Assembly: GCA_021730825.1 (NCBI GenBank)
Contig: JAKFYO010000105.1
Location: 1 to 17,139 of the forward strand
Origin: Hyphomicrobiales bacterium
GTDB taxonomy: Bacteria > Pseudomonadota > Alphaproteobacteria > Rhizobiales > Xanthobacteraceae
Length of the DNA stretch: 17,139 bases
Reading direction: 5' to 3'
The position numbers and the translations under genes are program-made. This document shows, piece by piece, positions 1-8,735 of this stretch (position 1 is the first letter of the stretch; each line of letters opens with the position of its first letter). The notes under the pieces were generated by a model. It worked only from the letters and a program-made list of their open reading frames with translations. It was not told the DNA's origin and made no database searches.

Positions 1-128
1 TTTCTTACGGCGGTTCCTCACTGATTTCGCTTGCGTTCGGCATGGGCATGCTGATCGCGCTCACGCGCAAGCATCCGCGGCTTCGCGATGTCGAAGAGGA
101 CTACGAAGTCCGAGGCGCGCGGGCATGA
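1..128 (+). CDS. ftsW: Cell division protein FtsW, C-terminal end only (partial)
   Basis: The reading frame that starts at base 3 gives 41 residues before a TGA at 126-128. They begin SYGGSSLISLAFGMGMLIAL and then turn basic and acidic (TRKHPRLRDVEEDYEVR). The SYGGSS segment leading into a last hydrophobic helix and a short cytoplasmic tail is typical of the end of SEDS proteins (FtsW/RodA). FtsW is the septal peptidoglycan glycosyltransferase of the inner membrane and works with a class B penicillin-binding protein. The identity as FtsW rather than RodA rests on position: its stop overlaps the murG start as ATGA, and ftsW-murG is the standard dcw order. The rest of the gene lies before the window. 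Confidence 0.88.
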   Translation, partial: SYGGSSLISLAFGMGMLIALTRKHPRLRDVEEDYEVRGARA

Positions 129-1237
129 GCGACGGCGCGAAAGCGCCGCTGATTTTGCTCGCGGCGGGCGGTACCGGCGGACATCTGTTTCCGGCGGAAG
201 CGCTTGCGAACGTGCTGGTCGCGCGCGGCTTCCGTGTCGATCTCGTCACCGATCACCGCGTCTCAAATTATCTCGGCAAGTTTCCGGCAGGCGCGGTCCA
301 TGTCGTCTCCGCCGATACGCTGCGCGGCGGAAATCCGTTTCGTGTCGCGCTGACATTATTCCGTCTTGGCATCGGCACGTTGCGTTCGATCTTCTTGTTG
401 TCGAAACTAAAGCCTGTCGCGGTTGTTGGTTTTGGCGGTTATCCGACGTTGCCGCCGATGTTCGCGGCAAAGCTCTTGTTCATTCCGACCATCATTCATG
501 ATGCAAACGCCGTCATAGGACGCGCAAACCGGCTGATTTCGAAATTCTCAACCGCGATCGCGACCGGCTATCCGAAGACCGTAAGTGCGCGGCTCGAGCG
601 CAAGGCAACGCATACCGGAAATCCGGTTCGTCCCGCGGTCGCCGCAGCTTCGCGCGAGAATTATCCTCTGATCACGGAAACTTCGCCCCTCAAGCTCGTC
701 ATCTTCGGCGGCAGTCAGGGTGCGCGCGTGATGAGCGAGATCGTGCCGGGCGCGATCGCGCTGCTCGATGAAAAATTCCGCTCGCGCTTCGAGATCGTGC
801 AGCAGAGCCGAGAAGAAGATCTTTCGCAGGCGCAGTCGATCTATCGCCGCCTCGATATCAAACACGAACTCGCACCCTTCTTTTCCGATTTGCCCGCGAA
901 GATCGCGAACGCGCATCTCGTGATCGGCCGCTCCGGCGCGAGCACCGTTTCAGAACTTGCCGCAATCGGGCGGCCTTCCATCCTCGTGCCGCTGCCGGGT
1001 GCGATCGATCAGGATCAGCTTGCGAACGCATCTTCGCTTGCGGACGTGGGCGGCGCGATCCTGATCCGGCAAAGCGATTTCACGCCGGAGCGCCTTGCCT
1101 CGGAATTGACCACTTTATTCAATGATCCTGCGCTGCTGCCTGCGATGGCGAAAGCCGCCAAGGCAGAAGGCCGGATCGACGCCGCCGAACGGCTTGCCGA
1201 TCTGGTCGCGAAAGTGGCAGGAGTAGCGCCGCAATAA
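125..1237 (+). CDS. murG: MurG, lipid II-forming GlcNAc transferase
   Basis: MurG transfers GlcNAc from UDP-GlcNAc to lipid I on the cytoplasmic face of the inner membrane and so makes lipid II. The 370-residue product is of normal family length (about 355-370). It has the N-terminal glycine loop GGTGGH (residues 15-20), with the conserved His20, and the second-domain loop GGSQGAR (195-201). The UDP-GlcNAc-binding stretch around [11 protein letters not shown] follows, with the conserved Glu at about residue 277, and then the [11 protein letters not shown] motif. This is a GT-B fold glycosyltransferase (family GT28). The ATG overlaps the ftsW stop by four bases (ATGA), which suggests translational coupling and fixes the start. 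The murC start lies 13 bp downstream. I see nothing unusual in the protein. Confidence 0.97.
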   Translation: MSDGAKAPLILLAAGGTGGHLFPAEALANVLVARGFRVDLVTDHRVSNYLGKFPAGAVHVVSADTLRGGNPFRVALTLFRLGIGTLRSIFLLSKLKPVAVVGFGGYPTLPPMFAAKLLFIPTIIHDANAVIGRANRLISKFSTAIATGYPKTVSARLERKATHTGNPVRPAVAAASRENYPLITETSPLKLVIFGGSQGARVMSEIVPGAIALLDEKFRSRFEIVQQSREEDLSQAQSIYRRLDIKHELAPFFSDLPAKIANAHLVIGRSGASTVSELAAIGRPSILVPLPGAIDQDQLANASSLADVGGAILIRQSDFTPERLASELTTLFNDPALLPAMAKAAKAEGRIDAAERLADLVAKVAGVAPQ

Positions 1238-1250
1238 CTGGCGCGAGATT

Positions 1251-2654
1251 ATGAAGCTTCCTCTCAAACTCGGCACGATTCATTTCATCGGCATCGGCGG
1301 CATCGGTATGTCCGGTATCGCCGAGGTACTCGCCAATCTTGGCTATTCCGTGCGCGGTTCGGATGTCGCCGACAGCGCGAATGTAAAGCGCCTACGCGAA
1401 CATGGCATCGCTGTCGCCGTCGGCCATAAGGCGGAAAACGTCGAAGGCGCGGAAGTGATCGTGATTTCCTCCGCAATCAAGCGCGACAATCCTGAATTGA
1501 TCGCGGCACGTGCAAAGCGGCTTCCGGTCGTGCGACGTGCAGAAATGCTCGCCGAACTGATGCGGCTGAAGTCCTGCATCGCGATTGCGGGCACGCACGG
1601 CAAGACCACGACGACTTCGATGGTTGCAGCACTTCTCGACGGTGGCGGGTTCGACCCGACCGTAATCAACGGCGGCATCATCAACGCGTACGGCACCAAC
1701 GCGCGGCTTGGCGCGGGCGACTGGATGGTGGTGGAAGCCGACGAATCCGATGGCACCTTCCTGAAGCTGCCTGCGAATGTCGCGATCGTGACCAATGTCG
1801 ATCCCGAGCATCTCGACCACTTCGGCACGTTCGATGCCGTGAAGAAATCTTTTCATTCCTTCGTCGAGAACGTGCCGTTCTACGGCTTCGCAGTGATGTG
1901 CATCGATCATCCGGTCGTACAGGACATGGTTGGCACCATCGCGGACCGCCGCGTCATTACCTATGGCGAAAATCCGCAATCCGATGCGCGGCTGGTCGAC
2001 GTGAAACTCGAAGGCGGCATCGCGCAGTTCGGCGTGCTGTTTCAGGCGCGCGAAGGCAAGCGCGAGCATCACATCAAGAATTTAAAGCTGCCGATGCCGG
2101 GCCATCATAATGCGCTGAATGCAACCGCTGCGATTGCGGTCGCGCATGAGCTTGGCATGGACGACGATAAAATCCGCGCGGCGCTCGCGGGCTTCGGCGG
2201 CGTCAAGCGCCGCTTCACGAAAACCGGCGAGTGGAACGGTGCCGTGATCTTCGACGATTACGGCCACCATCCGGTCGAGATCGCGGCTGTGCTGAAAGCC
2301 GCGCGTGCTTCCACGCAAGGCAAGGTGATCGCGGTCGTGCAGCCGCATCGCTACACGCGCCTACAGGCGCTGTTCGATCAGTTCTGCACCTGTTTCAACG
2401 ACGCGGATCACGTGATCGTAGCGCCGGTTTATCCGGCGGGCGAGTTGCCTATTCCGGGTGTTGATCGCGATGCGCTGGTGAACGGCATGCGTTCGCGCGG
2501 ACATCGTGACGTGTCGCCACTCGACGGGCCGGAACAGCTTGCCGCAAAAGTCGCGACACTCGCGAAGAAGGGCGATTACGTCATTCTTCTTGGCGCCGGC
2601 AACATCACGCAATGGGCTTACGCGCTCCCCAATGAGCTGGCTGCGAAGAAATAA
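1251..2654 (+). CDS. murC: MurC, UDP-N-acetylmuramate--L-alanine ligase
   Basis: MurC is the cytoplasmic ATP-dependent ligase that adds L-Ala to UDP-MurNAc, the first amino acid of the stem peptide. The 467-residue product has the usual three Mur-ligase domains. A Rossmann UDP-binding domain carries [14 protein letters not shown] near the N-terminus. The central ATPase domain has the P-loop GTHGKTTTT (Gly114, Lys118), the [10 protein letters not shown] acidic motif and [12 protein letters not shown]. The C-terminal domain has [10 protein letters not shown] and QPHRYTR. The GIGGIG start and HLDHFG signature separate MurC from MurD, MurE and MurF. The gene follows murG by 13 bp with only a weak ribosome binding site, so it is probably translated from the operon message by coupling. 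Its TAA shares a base with the murB ATG (TAATG). Confidence 0.97.
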   Translation: MKLPLKLGTIHFIGIGGIGMSGIAEVLANLGYSVRGSDVADSANVKRLREHGIAVAVGHKAENVEGAEVIVISSAIKRDNPELIAARAKRLPVVRRAEMLAELMRLKSCIAIAGTHGKTTTTSMVAALLDGGGFDPTVINGGIINAYGTNARLGAGDWMVVEADESDGTFLKLPANVAIVTNVDPEHLDHFGTFDAVKKSFHSFVENVPFYGFAVMCIDHPVVQDMVGTIADRRVITYGENPQSDARLVDVKLEGGIAQFGVLFQAREGKREHHIKNLKLPMPGHHNALNATAAIAVAHELGMDDDKIRAALAGFGGVKRRFTKTGEWNGAVIFDDYGHHPVEIAAVLKAARASTQGKVIAVVQPHRYTRLQALFDQFCTCFNDADHVIVAPVYPAGELPIPGVDRDALVNGMRSRGHRDVSPLDGPEQLAAKVATLAKKGDYVILLGAGNITQWAYALPNELAAKK

Positions 2655-3583
2655 TGGCGTTCGCTGATCTTCTGCCCGAACTGCAAGCTGCCGCGCCGAA
2701 GCTGCGCGGAAGGTTGCTCGCGAACCAGTCGCTTGCCGAAATCACATGGTTTCGTGTCGGCGGACCGGCGCAGATTCTGTTCACGCCTGCTGACGAAGAA
2801 GATCTCGCGTATTTTTTGGCAAGCGTTCCCGACCATCCGGTGACGGTGATCGGTCTCGGCTCGAATCTGATCGTGCGTGATGGCGGCGTGCCCGGCATCG
2901 TCGTGCGTCTTGCGCGTGGCTTCAACGAAGTGAAAGTCGAAGATAATCTCGTGACCACAGGCACCGCCGTTCCTGACGTGAAAGTCGCGCGTGCCGCGGC
3001 TGATGCTTCGCTTGCAGGTCTCGCATTCTATCGCGGCGTGCCGGGTGCGATTGGTGGCGCGTTACGCATGAATGCAGGCGCTTATGGCGGCGAGACGAAG
3101 GATGCGCTCGTTGAAGCCCGTGCGGTGGACCGCAAAGGCAATCTGCACGTGCTGTCCAACAAGGACATGGGATTCTCCTATCGCCATTCGTCGCCGCCCG
3201 ACGATTACATCTTCACGCGCGCGGTCTATCGCGGCATGCCAGGAGATGCAGCGGCGATTGCCGCAGAAATGGAAAGCATCACCGAGCGGCGCGAGGCGAC
3301 GCAGCCGATCAAGAGCCGCACCGGCGGCTCGACCTTCAAGAATCCCGAAGGCCACAAGGCCTGGCAGTTAATCGATGGCGCGGGATGCCGGGGGCTCATC
3401 GTCGGCGACGCACAGGTGTCGGAGTTGCACTGCAACTTTCTGATCAATCGCGGCAATGCGAGTGCGGCCGATGTCGAAGGCCTCGGCGAAGAAGTCCGCC
3501 GCCGCGTGAAGGAAAACTCCGGCGTGCAGTTGGAATGGGAAATCAAGCGCATCGGCGTACCCGCTGCTAAGGTGAGCGCATGA
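2654..3583 (+). CDS. murB: MurB, UDP-N-acetylenolpyruvoylglucosamine reductase
   Basis: MurB is the FAD- and NADPH-dependent cytoplasmic enzyme that reduces UDP-GlcNAc-enolpyruvate to UDP-MurNAc. The 309-residue product begins with the FAD-binding domain: [21 protein letters not shown], then [21 protein letters not shown] substrate-domain YRHSS follows (Tyr176-Arg177). The proton-donor serine lies in GGSTFKNP (Ser226), followed by [12 protein letters not shown] and [10 protein letters not shown]. The YRHSS and GSTFKNP pattern and the short length fit a type II MurB without the extra loop of the E. coli type I enzyme; that class assignment is inferred. It overlaps murC by one base and ddl by four (ATGA). 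Its Glu codons are 16 GAA to 4 GAG, which serves as a reference for the ddl anomaly described below. Confidence 0.96.
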   Translation: MAFADLLPELQAAAPKLRGRLLANQSLAEITWFRVGGPAQILFTPADEEDLAYFLASVPDHPVTVIGLGSNLIVRDGGVPGIVVRLARGFNEVKVEDNLVTTGTAVPDVKVARAAADASLAGLAFYRGVPGAIGGALRMNAGAYGGETKDALVEARAVDRKGNLHVLSNKDMGFSYRHSSPPDDYIFTRAVYRGMPGDAAAIAAEMESITERREATQPIKSRTGGSTFKNPEGHKAWQLIDGAGCRGLIVGDAQVSELHCNFLINRGNASAADVEGLGEEVRRRVKENSGVQLEWEIKRIGVPAAKVSA

Positions 3584-4500
3584 CAAAGCATGTCGCGGTT
3601 CTGATGGGCGGCTGGTCGGCGGAGCGGGAAGTCTCGCTTCGCTCCGGCAAGGCGTGTGCTGATGCTTTGGAAGGCGAGGGCTATCGCGTCACGCGCGTCG
3701 ATGTGCAGCGAAACATCGCGCAGGTGCTGAGCGAACTAAAGCCGGACGTTGCGTTCAACGTGCTCCACGGCGTGCCCGGCGAAGACGGCACCATTCAGGG
3801 CGTGCTCGAGGTGCTCGGCATCCCTTACACGCACTCGGGCGTGCTTTCGTCGGCGCTCGCGATGGATAAAGGCCAGGCCCGGATCGTGATGGCGAACGCC
3901 GGCGTACCGGTCGCTGAGGGCAAAGTCGTCACCCGCGCGGAAGCTGCCAAAGAACATGTGCTGCCGCGCCCCTATGTGCTCAAACCCGTGGCCGAGGGTT
4001 CGTCCGTGGGGGTCTTTATCGTCACCAAGGACCATGCTCACCCCCCGCAGGAGCTGACCCGGCCCGACTGGAAGCACGGCGAGTTCATGCTGGCCGAGCG
4101 TTATATTCCGGGGATGGAACTCACCTGTGCCGTCATGGGAGATGAGGCTCTCGACGTCATCGAGATCGAGGCGGCCACGCAATTCTACGATTACGAGGCA
4201 AAATACGCTCCCGGCGGCTCCCGCCACATTCTTCCGGCGCGAATTAAACCGAATATTTACCAGAAAGCGCAGATTCTGGCCCTTGAGGCGCACCGCGCCC
4301 TCGGCTGCCGGGGAATTAGCCGAGCGGATTTCCGCTTTGATAACCGTGAAGACGGTTCGGGCGAGCTTTTCTGCTTGGAAGTGAACACCCAACCCGGAAT
4401 GACCGAGACCTCGCTGGTGCCCGAGCTTGCCGCCTATCGCGGCATGTCGTTTGGCGGACTGGTGAGATGGATTTTGGAGGACGCTTCCCTGAACCGATGA
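3580..4500 (+). CDS. ddl: D-alanine--D-alanine ligase (Ddl)
   Basis: Ddl joins two D-Ala molecules using ATP to make the dipeptide that MurF adds to the peptidoglycan stem. The 306-residue product is typical of the short Ddl (DdlB-like) form found in dcw clusters. Visible ATP-grasp features are the N-terminal [39 protein letters not shown]-like [30 protein letters not shown], and the C-terminal metal and substrate motif [16 protein letters not shown]. The ATG overlaps the murB stop (ATGA). Codon use changes inside the gene: from 3961 to the stop, Glu is GAG 13 times and GAA 3 times, and CCC and GGG codons are frequent, whereas murB and ftsQ strongly prefer GAA. The protein motifs remain intact across that change, so the enzyme is likely functional. 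Confidence 0.96.
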   Translation: MTKHVAVLMGGWSAEREVSLRSGKACADALEGEGYRVTRVDVQRNIAQVLSELKPDVAFNVLHGVPGEDGTIQGVLEVLGIPYTHSGVLSSALAMDKGQARIVMANAGVPVAEGKVVTRAEAAKEHVLPRPYVLKPVAEGSSVGVFIVTKDHAHPPQELTRPDWKHGEFMLAERYIPGMELTCAVMGDEALDVIEIEAATQFYDYEAKYAPGGSRHILPARIKPNIYQKAQILALEAHRALGCRGISRADFRFDNREDGSGELFCLEVNTQPGMTETSLVPELAAYRGMSFGGLVRWILEDASLNR

Positions 4501-5387
4501 GCCGCCGGGCTTCCCCGGCCGGTGTGCTGTCGGCTGCGTCTCCATCGAAGTTCTCGCTCTTCTTCCGCCGCGTTCTCGTCAATCTCTCGCACAGAAAATC
4601 GGTCCGCGTTGCGGAAGTTTTTCTGACGCTCGCGCTGATCGGCGGTGCAGGTGCTTACGGCACCGTGCGCGGCGGCCATATGCCGGTCGTCAACGAGTGG
4701 ATGACGGCAACGGGCGACCGCGTTGCGCATGTTGCGGGCTTTGAAATTCTCGATGCAGACGTGCGCGGGCACAATCGCCTGCGCCGCGAGCAGGTGCTCG
4801 CCGCCGCTGGCATCACGCCGCAGACTTCGCTGGTGCTGCTCAACGCGGATCTCGCGCGCGACAAGCTGAAGAGCAATCCGTGGATCGCGGATGCGGTGGT
4901 CCGCAAATTTTATCCGAACCGCGTCGAAATCGAAGTGACCGAACGCGAAGCGTTCGCGCTGTGGCAGCGTGACGGCAAGCTCGCGATTGTCGCGCGCGAC
5001 GGCACCGTGCTCGAAGAAGTGAAGGAACGCCCGGAAAAATTGCCGCTCGTCGTCGGCACGGGTGCCGCCAAAGCGGCGCATGATTTTCTTTCGGTGCTCG
5101 ATCGTTTCCCCGCGATCAAAGCCGAAGTCTATGGCGCGGTTTATGTCGCCGAGCGGCGCTGGAACCTGCGCATGACGAACGGCGTGGATGTTCGTCTGCC
5201 CGAGAGCAACCTGATCGTCGCCTTCGAAGCGCTCACCAAGCTATCGCGTGACCAGAAAATTTTCTCGCGTGAAGTGGAAATGATCGACCTGCGCATCCCC
5301 GGCCAGGTCGTCGTCCGCATGACCGATGCCGCGGCGGCTGCCTATGACGCGCAACGCGCGCCGCAGAAGAAAAAGGGGGCGTCATGA
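4467..5387 (+). CDS. ftsQ: Cell division protein FtsQ
   Basis: FtsQ is the bitopic inner-membrane scaffold of the divisome that links the early ring (FtsA, FtsZ) to later proteins such as FtsB, FtsL and FtsW. The 306-residue product has a basic cytoplasmic N-terminus of about 48 residues and one membrane helix at about 49-66 (VFLTLALIGGAGAYG). A periplasmic POTRA domain follows at about 92-160, with VRGHNRLRREQVLAAAG and NPWIADAVVRKFYPNRVEIEV, then a beta domain ending in IDLRIPGQVVVRMTD. The start is uncertain. ATG 4467 overlaps ddl by 34 bp, with GGCGG nine bases upstream. In-frame ATG 4497 forms an ATGA overlap with the ddl stop, with GGAGG 16 bases upstream, which is a long spacing. I keep the longer form with low preference. 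The 3' end overlaps ftsA by ATGA. Confidence 0.93.
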   Translation: MDFGGRFPEPMSRRASPAGVLSAASPSKFSLFFRRVLVNLSHRKSVRVAEVFLTLALIGGAGAYGTVRGGHMPVVNEWMTATGDRVAHVAGFEILDADVRGHNRLRREQVLAAAGITPQTSLVLLNADLARDKLKSNPWIADAVVRKFYPNRVEIEVTEREAFALWQRDGKLAIVARDGTVLEEVKERPEKLPLVVGTGAAKAAHDFLSVLDRFPAIKAEVYGAVYVAERRWNLRMTNGVDVRLPESNLIVAFEALTKLSRDQKIFSREVEMIDLRIPGQVVVRMTDAAAAAYDAQRAPQKKKGAS

Positions 5388-6682
5388 TCGCACCCCGCAT
5401 GAAACCGCTCGGGGCGAAGCGCTCGACGATTGTCGCCGCACTCGACATCGGCACCAGCAAGATCGCCTGCGTGATCGCAAAACTCAAAGCCGAGCGCGGC
5501 CGCGACATGCCGCGCAACCGCACGCATTCGGTCGAGGTCATCGGCTTCGGTCATACGCGCGCCTTCGGCATCAAGGCAGGTACGGTGGTCGATATCGAAG
5601 CCGCGGAAGAATCGATCCGCCGCGCGGTCGATCTTGCCGAGCGTTCGGCGAAGGTCGAAATCGCGTCGGTCATTCTGTCCGTCACCGGCGGGCGCCTGGG
5701 CAGCGAATCCTTCGCAGCCTCCGTGCGCGTTCCGGGAAGTGCGGTCGAAGGCGGCGACATCGCGCGCGTGCTGGATGCCGCGAGCCTTCACTCTGCAGGC
5801 GATGGCCGTGCCGTACTGCATTCGATCCCGATTGCGTACCACCTCGACGATGTCTCCAACATTCAGGACCCGCGCGGCATGCTTGGCCGCACGCTCGCGG
5901 TCGATCTGCATGTCGCGACCGCGGATTATCCCGCGCTCCAGAATCTCACTCTCTGCGTCGAGCGCTGTCATCTCTCGGTCGAAGGTATCATCGCGGCGCC
6001 CTATGCCGCGGGCATCGCCGCGCTCTCCGACGACGAAGCCGAACTCGGCGCGACCGTGATCGATCTTGGTGCAGGCACGACGACGCTGGCCGCGTTCCTG
6101 AACGACACCTGCGTACACATGGACGCGATTGCGGTCGGCAGCTTCAACGTGACGGTCGATCTTGCGCGCGGTCTTTCCACGAAACTTTCCGAAGCCGAAC
6201 GCATCAAGACGCTTTATGGCGACGTGATCGAAGGCGGTTCCGATCACACCGATCTCATCATGGTGCCTGCGATCGATGCGAGTTCGCACGACCGCGGTAA
6301 TTCCACGACCCGCGCGCAGGTGATCCGCATCGTGCGCGCCCGCATCGACGAGATTTTCGAGATGCTGCACGAGCGCATGTCGCAGGCGGGCGTTCTCAAT
6401 CTCACCGGCCGCCGCATTGTGTTGACCGGCGGCGGTGCGCAGCTCGGCGGCGTCGGCGAACTCGCCAGCCGCATGTTCGACGCAAGCGTCCGCGTCGCAG
6501 TTCCGCGCGCAGTCGCAGGTCTCAATCGCGCGGCACACAGCCCGGCTTTTGCGGTCGCAGCCGGTCTCGCCGCCTATCCGCAATTCGCAGGACGAGAACA
6601 TTTCGAACCGCGGCGCCGCTTCGCGCCGCAAGAAGGCAACTACCTCCGGCGCGTAGGGCGCTGGTTCAAGGACAGTTTTTAA
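5384..6682 (+). CDS. ftsA: Cell division protein FtsA
   Basis: FtsA is the actin-like ATPase that tethers FtsZ filaments to the inner membrane and recruits downstream divisome proteins. The 432-residue product shows the phosphate-1 motif [14 protein letters not shown] (Asp21), the phosphate-2 motif [10 protein letters not shown] (Asp227) and the adenosine motif [17 protein letters not shown]. The family-specific SHS2 (1C) subdomain lies between phosphate-1 and phosphate-2. The last residues, [15 protein letters not shown], form the amphipathic membrane-targeting helix that ends FtsA proteins. The start overlaps the ftsQ stop (ATGA) just after a purine-rich stretch; an alternative in-frame ATG lies at 5399. 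The stop TAA shares a base with an ATG at 6682, the upstream of two possible ftsZ starts. The pair ftsA-ftsZ is the usual end of the dcw cluster. Confidence 0.97.
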   Translation: MIAPRMKPLGAKRSTIVAALDIGTSKIACVIAKLKAERGRDMPRNRTHSVEVIGFGHTRAFGIKAGTVVDIEAAEESIRRAVDLAERSAKVEIASVILSVTGGRLGSESFAASVRVPGSAVEGGDIARVLDAASLHSAGDGRAVLHSIPIAYHLDDVSNIQDPRGMLGRTLAVDLHVATADYPALQNLTLCVERCHLSVEGIIAAPYAAGIAALSDDEAELGATVIDLGAGTTTLAAFLNDTCVHMDAIAVGSFNVTVDLARGLSTKLSEAERIKTLYGDVIEGGSDHTDLIMVPAIDASSHDRGNSTTRAQVIRIVRARIDEIFEMLHERMSQAGVLNLTGRRIVLTGGGAQLGGVGELASRMFDASVRVAVPRAVAGLNRAAHSPAFAVAAGLAAYPQFAGREHFEPRRRFAPQEGNYLRRVGRWFKDSF

Positions 6683-6762
6683 TGATCGAAGACAACGTGC
6701 CGGCGTATCCCGGCAGTGAGAGTTCAGTAGGCACGGCAACCGCCGCGGCAAGAGGTGACGAA
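6682..6762 (+). other. Open leader in frame with ftsZ: 27-codon extension or untranslated leader
   Basis: These 81 bases have no stop and are in frame with ftsZ. They would add 27 residues that start [13 protein letters not shown] and are rich in Ala, Ser and Gly. ATG 6682 overlaps the ftsA stop as TAATG and has AAGGA nine bases upstream (6668-6672), so translation could begin here. The stretch also holds a six-base-pair hairpin (TGCCGG at 6698-6703, CCGGCA at 6710-6715). The canonical FtsZ start at 6763 has a stronger ribosome binding site, so I treat this stretch as a leader of uncertain status. Confidence 0.45.
6751..6758 (+). promoter_or_regulatory. Strong Shine-Dalgarno site deciding the FtsZ start at 6763
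   Basis: The sequence AGAGGTGA matches seven of eight bases of the extended Shine-Dalgarno GGAGGTGA. The core GAGG ends seven bases before ATG 6763, which is ideal spacing. It is the best ribosome binding site I saw in the cluster, fitting the high level of FtsZ that cells need. It supports the start [10 protein letters not shown], the usual N-terminus of rhizobial FtsZ. Confidence 0.75.
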
Positions 6763-8412
6763 ATGACGATCAATTTGCAGATGCCGGATATCCGGGAGTT
6801 GAAGCCGCACATCACCGTCTTTGGTGTCGGTGGCGCCGGCGGCAATGCCGTCAACAACATGATCGCGGCAGGATTGCAGGGCTGCGAGTTCGTGGTTGCG
6901 AACACCGATGCGCAGGCGCTGACCTCCTCGAAGGCAAAGCGCGTGATCCAGATCGGTCTAGAAGCCACGCAAGGTCTTGGCGCGGGTTCGCATCCTGAAG
7001 TCGGCAAAAGTGCCGCCGAAGAAGCGATCGCGGAAGTGCGCGACATGCTCCAGGGCGTTCACATGGTGTTCGTTACTGCCGGCATGGGCGGCGGCACCGG
7101 TACGGGCGCTGCACCCGTGATCGCGCGCGTTGCGAAAGAGCTCGGCATTCTCACGGTTGGCGTGGTGACGAAGCCCTTCTTCTTCGAAGGCTCGCGCCGC
7201 ATGAAGCTCGCGGATGCCGGCATCGAAGAACTCTCGAAGCATGTCGACACGCTGATCGTGATTCCGAACCAGAACCTGTTCCGGGTCGCAAACAAGGAAA
7301 CCACCTTCGCGGATGCCTTCGCGATGGCGGATCAGGTGCTTTACTCGGGCGTTGCCTGCATCACCGACCTGATGGTCAAAGAAGGCCTTATCAATCTCGA
7401 CTTCGCCGACGTGCGCACGGTCATGCGCGAAATGGGCAAGGCGATGATGGGCACCGGCGAAGCTTCCGGCGAAAGCCGTGCGCTGCGCGCAGCCGAAAAC
7501 GCGATCAACAACCCGCTTTTGGATGAGACCACGATGCGCGGTGCGCGCGGGCTTCTGATCTCGATCACCGGCGGCCGCGACCTCAAACTGCACGAAGTTG
7601 ATGAAGCGGCTACCCGCATCCGTGACGAAGTCGATACTGACGCGAACATCATTCTGGGCGCAACCTTCGACGAAAGCCTGGAAGGCATCGTCCGCGTGTC
7701 GGTCGTTGCGACGGGTATCGAACCCGCCGCGGGCGTCTCGCATCCGGACATGAACCGCGAAGCCTTCTCGAACCACAGCCGTCCGGCGCCGTCGCCATCG
7801 GTCCGCGCGACCAACTTCACCGCTGACGTGCCGCACATTCCGCTCTCCTTACAGCCGGGACTGCCGCAGGAAGAGCACTACGAAGAATATGCGGATGACT
7901 ATGCCGAACCCTCGGCTGAGATCGACGAAGTGACGATCCGTCCGCTTGAGCGCCGTCCGACCTTCTTCCAGCCGCTGATCGAGGAAATGGAGCGTCTGTC
8001 GCCGCGTAACGAAGAGCCGGAAGATCTCGATCCCTATGTGCCGGAACAGGCGGAGCGGCCGCCGCTGCGTCCGCGCATGCCGCGGATCGACGAATTCCCG
8101 ATGCCGGCGCAGAATCAGATGCGCGCTCGCAATGAGGAGATGACTGACGATCATTCGATCGAAAAGCGCCAGATGAACTTGCTCGAGAAGCTCGCGTCTA
8201 GCTTCAGCGGTAAGACCCGCAAGGCAGATAGCGAGGACGATCTCTTGCCGCCGCAGACCATGGCCCGCCGTAGGGCTGAAGTGGCGCCTGAGCCGGTTGC
8301 GGTTCGCCGTCCTGAAGGCCGTAGCCTGCTCGATCCGGGCAGCCGTCCGGCCCGTCCGGCGGAAGCCCAAGACGATCTGGAAATCCCGGCCTTCCTGCGC
8401 CGCCAGGCTTAA
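6763..8412 (+). CDS. ftsZ: Cell division protein FtsZ
   Basis: FtsZ is the tubulin-like GTPase that forms the Z-ring at midcell. From ATG 6763 it is 549 residues, much longer than the 383 of E. coli but normal for rhizobia. It shows [16 protein letters not shown] near the N-terminus, the GTP-binding tubulin signature GGGTGTG (residues 109-115) and the T7 synergy loop NLDFADV (Asn211 to Asp216) that completes the neighbour's GTPase site. The globular part ends near residue 320. A linker of about 215 residues follows, rich in Glu, Pro and Arg and presumably disordered. The last 13 residues, [13 protein letters not shown], are the conserved peptide that binds FtsA and other membrane tethers. I chose 6763 for its strong Shine-Dalgarno site and its match to known FtsZ starts. 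ATG 6682 is an in-frame alternative. A terminator follows 34 bp after the stop. Confidence 0.97.
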   Translation: MTINLQMPDIRELKPHITVFGVGGAGGNAVNNMIAAGLQGCEFVVANTDAQALTSSKAKRVIQIGLEATQGLGAGSHPEVGKSAAEEAIAEVRDMLQGVHMVFVTAGMGGGTGTGAAPVIARVAKELGILTVGVVTKPFFFEGSRRMKLADAGIEELSKHVDTLIVIPNQNLFRVANKETTFADAFAMADQVLYSGVACITDLMVKEGLINLDFADVRTVMREMGKAMMGTGEASGESRALRAAENAINNPLLDETTMRGARGLLISITGGRDLKLHEVDEAATRIRDEVDTDANIILGATFDESLEGIVRVSVVATGIEPAAGVSHPDMNREAFSNHSRPAPSPSVRATNFTADVPHIPLSLQPGLPQEEHYEEYADDYAEPSAEIDEVTIRPLERRPTFFQPLIEEMERLSPRNEEPEDLDPYVPEQAERPPLRPRMPRIDEFPMPAQNQMRARNEEMTDDHSIEKRQMNLLEKLASSFSGKTRKADSEDDLLPPQTMARRRAEVAPEPVAVRRPEGRSLLDPGSRPARPAEAQDDLEIPAFLRRQA

Positions 8413-8445
8413 GCCTCAAGCCTAAGCCTAAAGACCAAGATTCTG

Positions 8446-8478
8446 GACGCCCCGGCCAAGCCGGGGCGTCTTGTTTTT
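8446..8478 (+). terminator. Rho-independent terminator of the dcw operon
   Basis: A perfect 11-bp inverted repeat (GACGCCCCGGC at 8446-8456, GCCGGGGCGTC at 8460-8470) with a three-base CAA loop is followed by TTGTTTTT (8471-8478). The GC-rich stem and T-tract are those of a strong intrinsic terminator. It lies 34 bp after the ftsZ stop and would separate ftsZ from lpxC transcription. Confidence 0.93.
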
Positions 8479-8735
8479 GGGCCTGCTCACGAGTTGGGCG
8501 CCTGTGGAAAACCTGGGGACAGACAAGGTTGCCAGCCCCTTGAAATCGTGGCGAAAAATAGCCGCTAACCCGGCAAGATTTCGTAACAATGCGTAAGAAA
8601 GCGTGACTTGTGGCTCAGGGGTGAGGGGGTAGTGTCGCCAAATCCAAGAAACCACGGGGAAATGTGGCCTTGGAGCTGGGACAGTAACTGGGGCAAAAGC
8701 CGGGCGATCTTTTCGAGCGGCTTTGGTACGGCGGG
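8479..8735 (+). promoter_or_regulatory. Gene-free region before lpxC; presumed promoter and leader
   Basis: The gap between ftsZ and lpxC is 323 bp. Its first part holds the terminator. The remainder has no reading frame that looks like a gene. Because a strong terminator lies upstream, lpxC needs its own promoter here, but I cannot place one well. The best candidate is TTGAAA (8540-8545) with an 18-base spacer to GCTAAC (8564-8569), which is weak. TGTGGAAAA (8503-8511) fits a DnaA-box consensus. No strong ribosome binding site precedes ATG 8736, only GGCGGG directly before it. Confidence 0.4.

Noticed and set aside
5342..6751. A 469-codon open frame on the - strand opposite ftsA.
   Set aside because: It lies fully over ftsA and its neighbours, and its product is a low-complexity mix of Arg, Asp, His and Ala with no motif. 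Such frames are expected opposite GC-rich genes with strong third-base bias.
8411..8429. Three near-tandem AAGCCT units at the ftsZ stop.
   Set aside because: The units are only six or seven bases long and too few to be a repeat array; probably slippage or chance.
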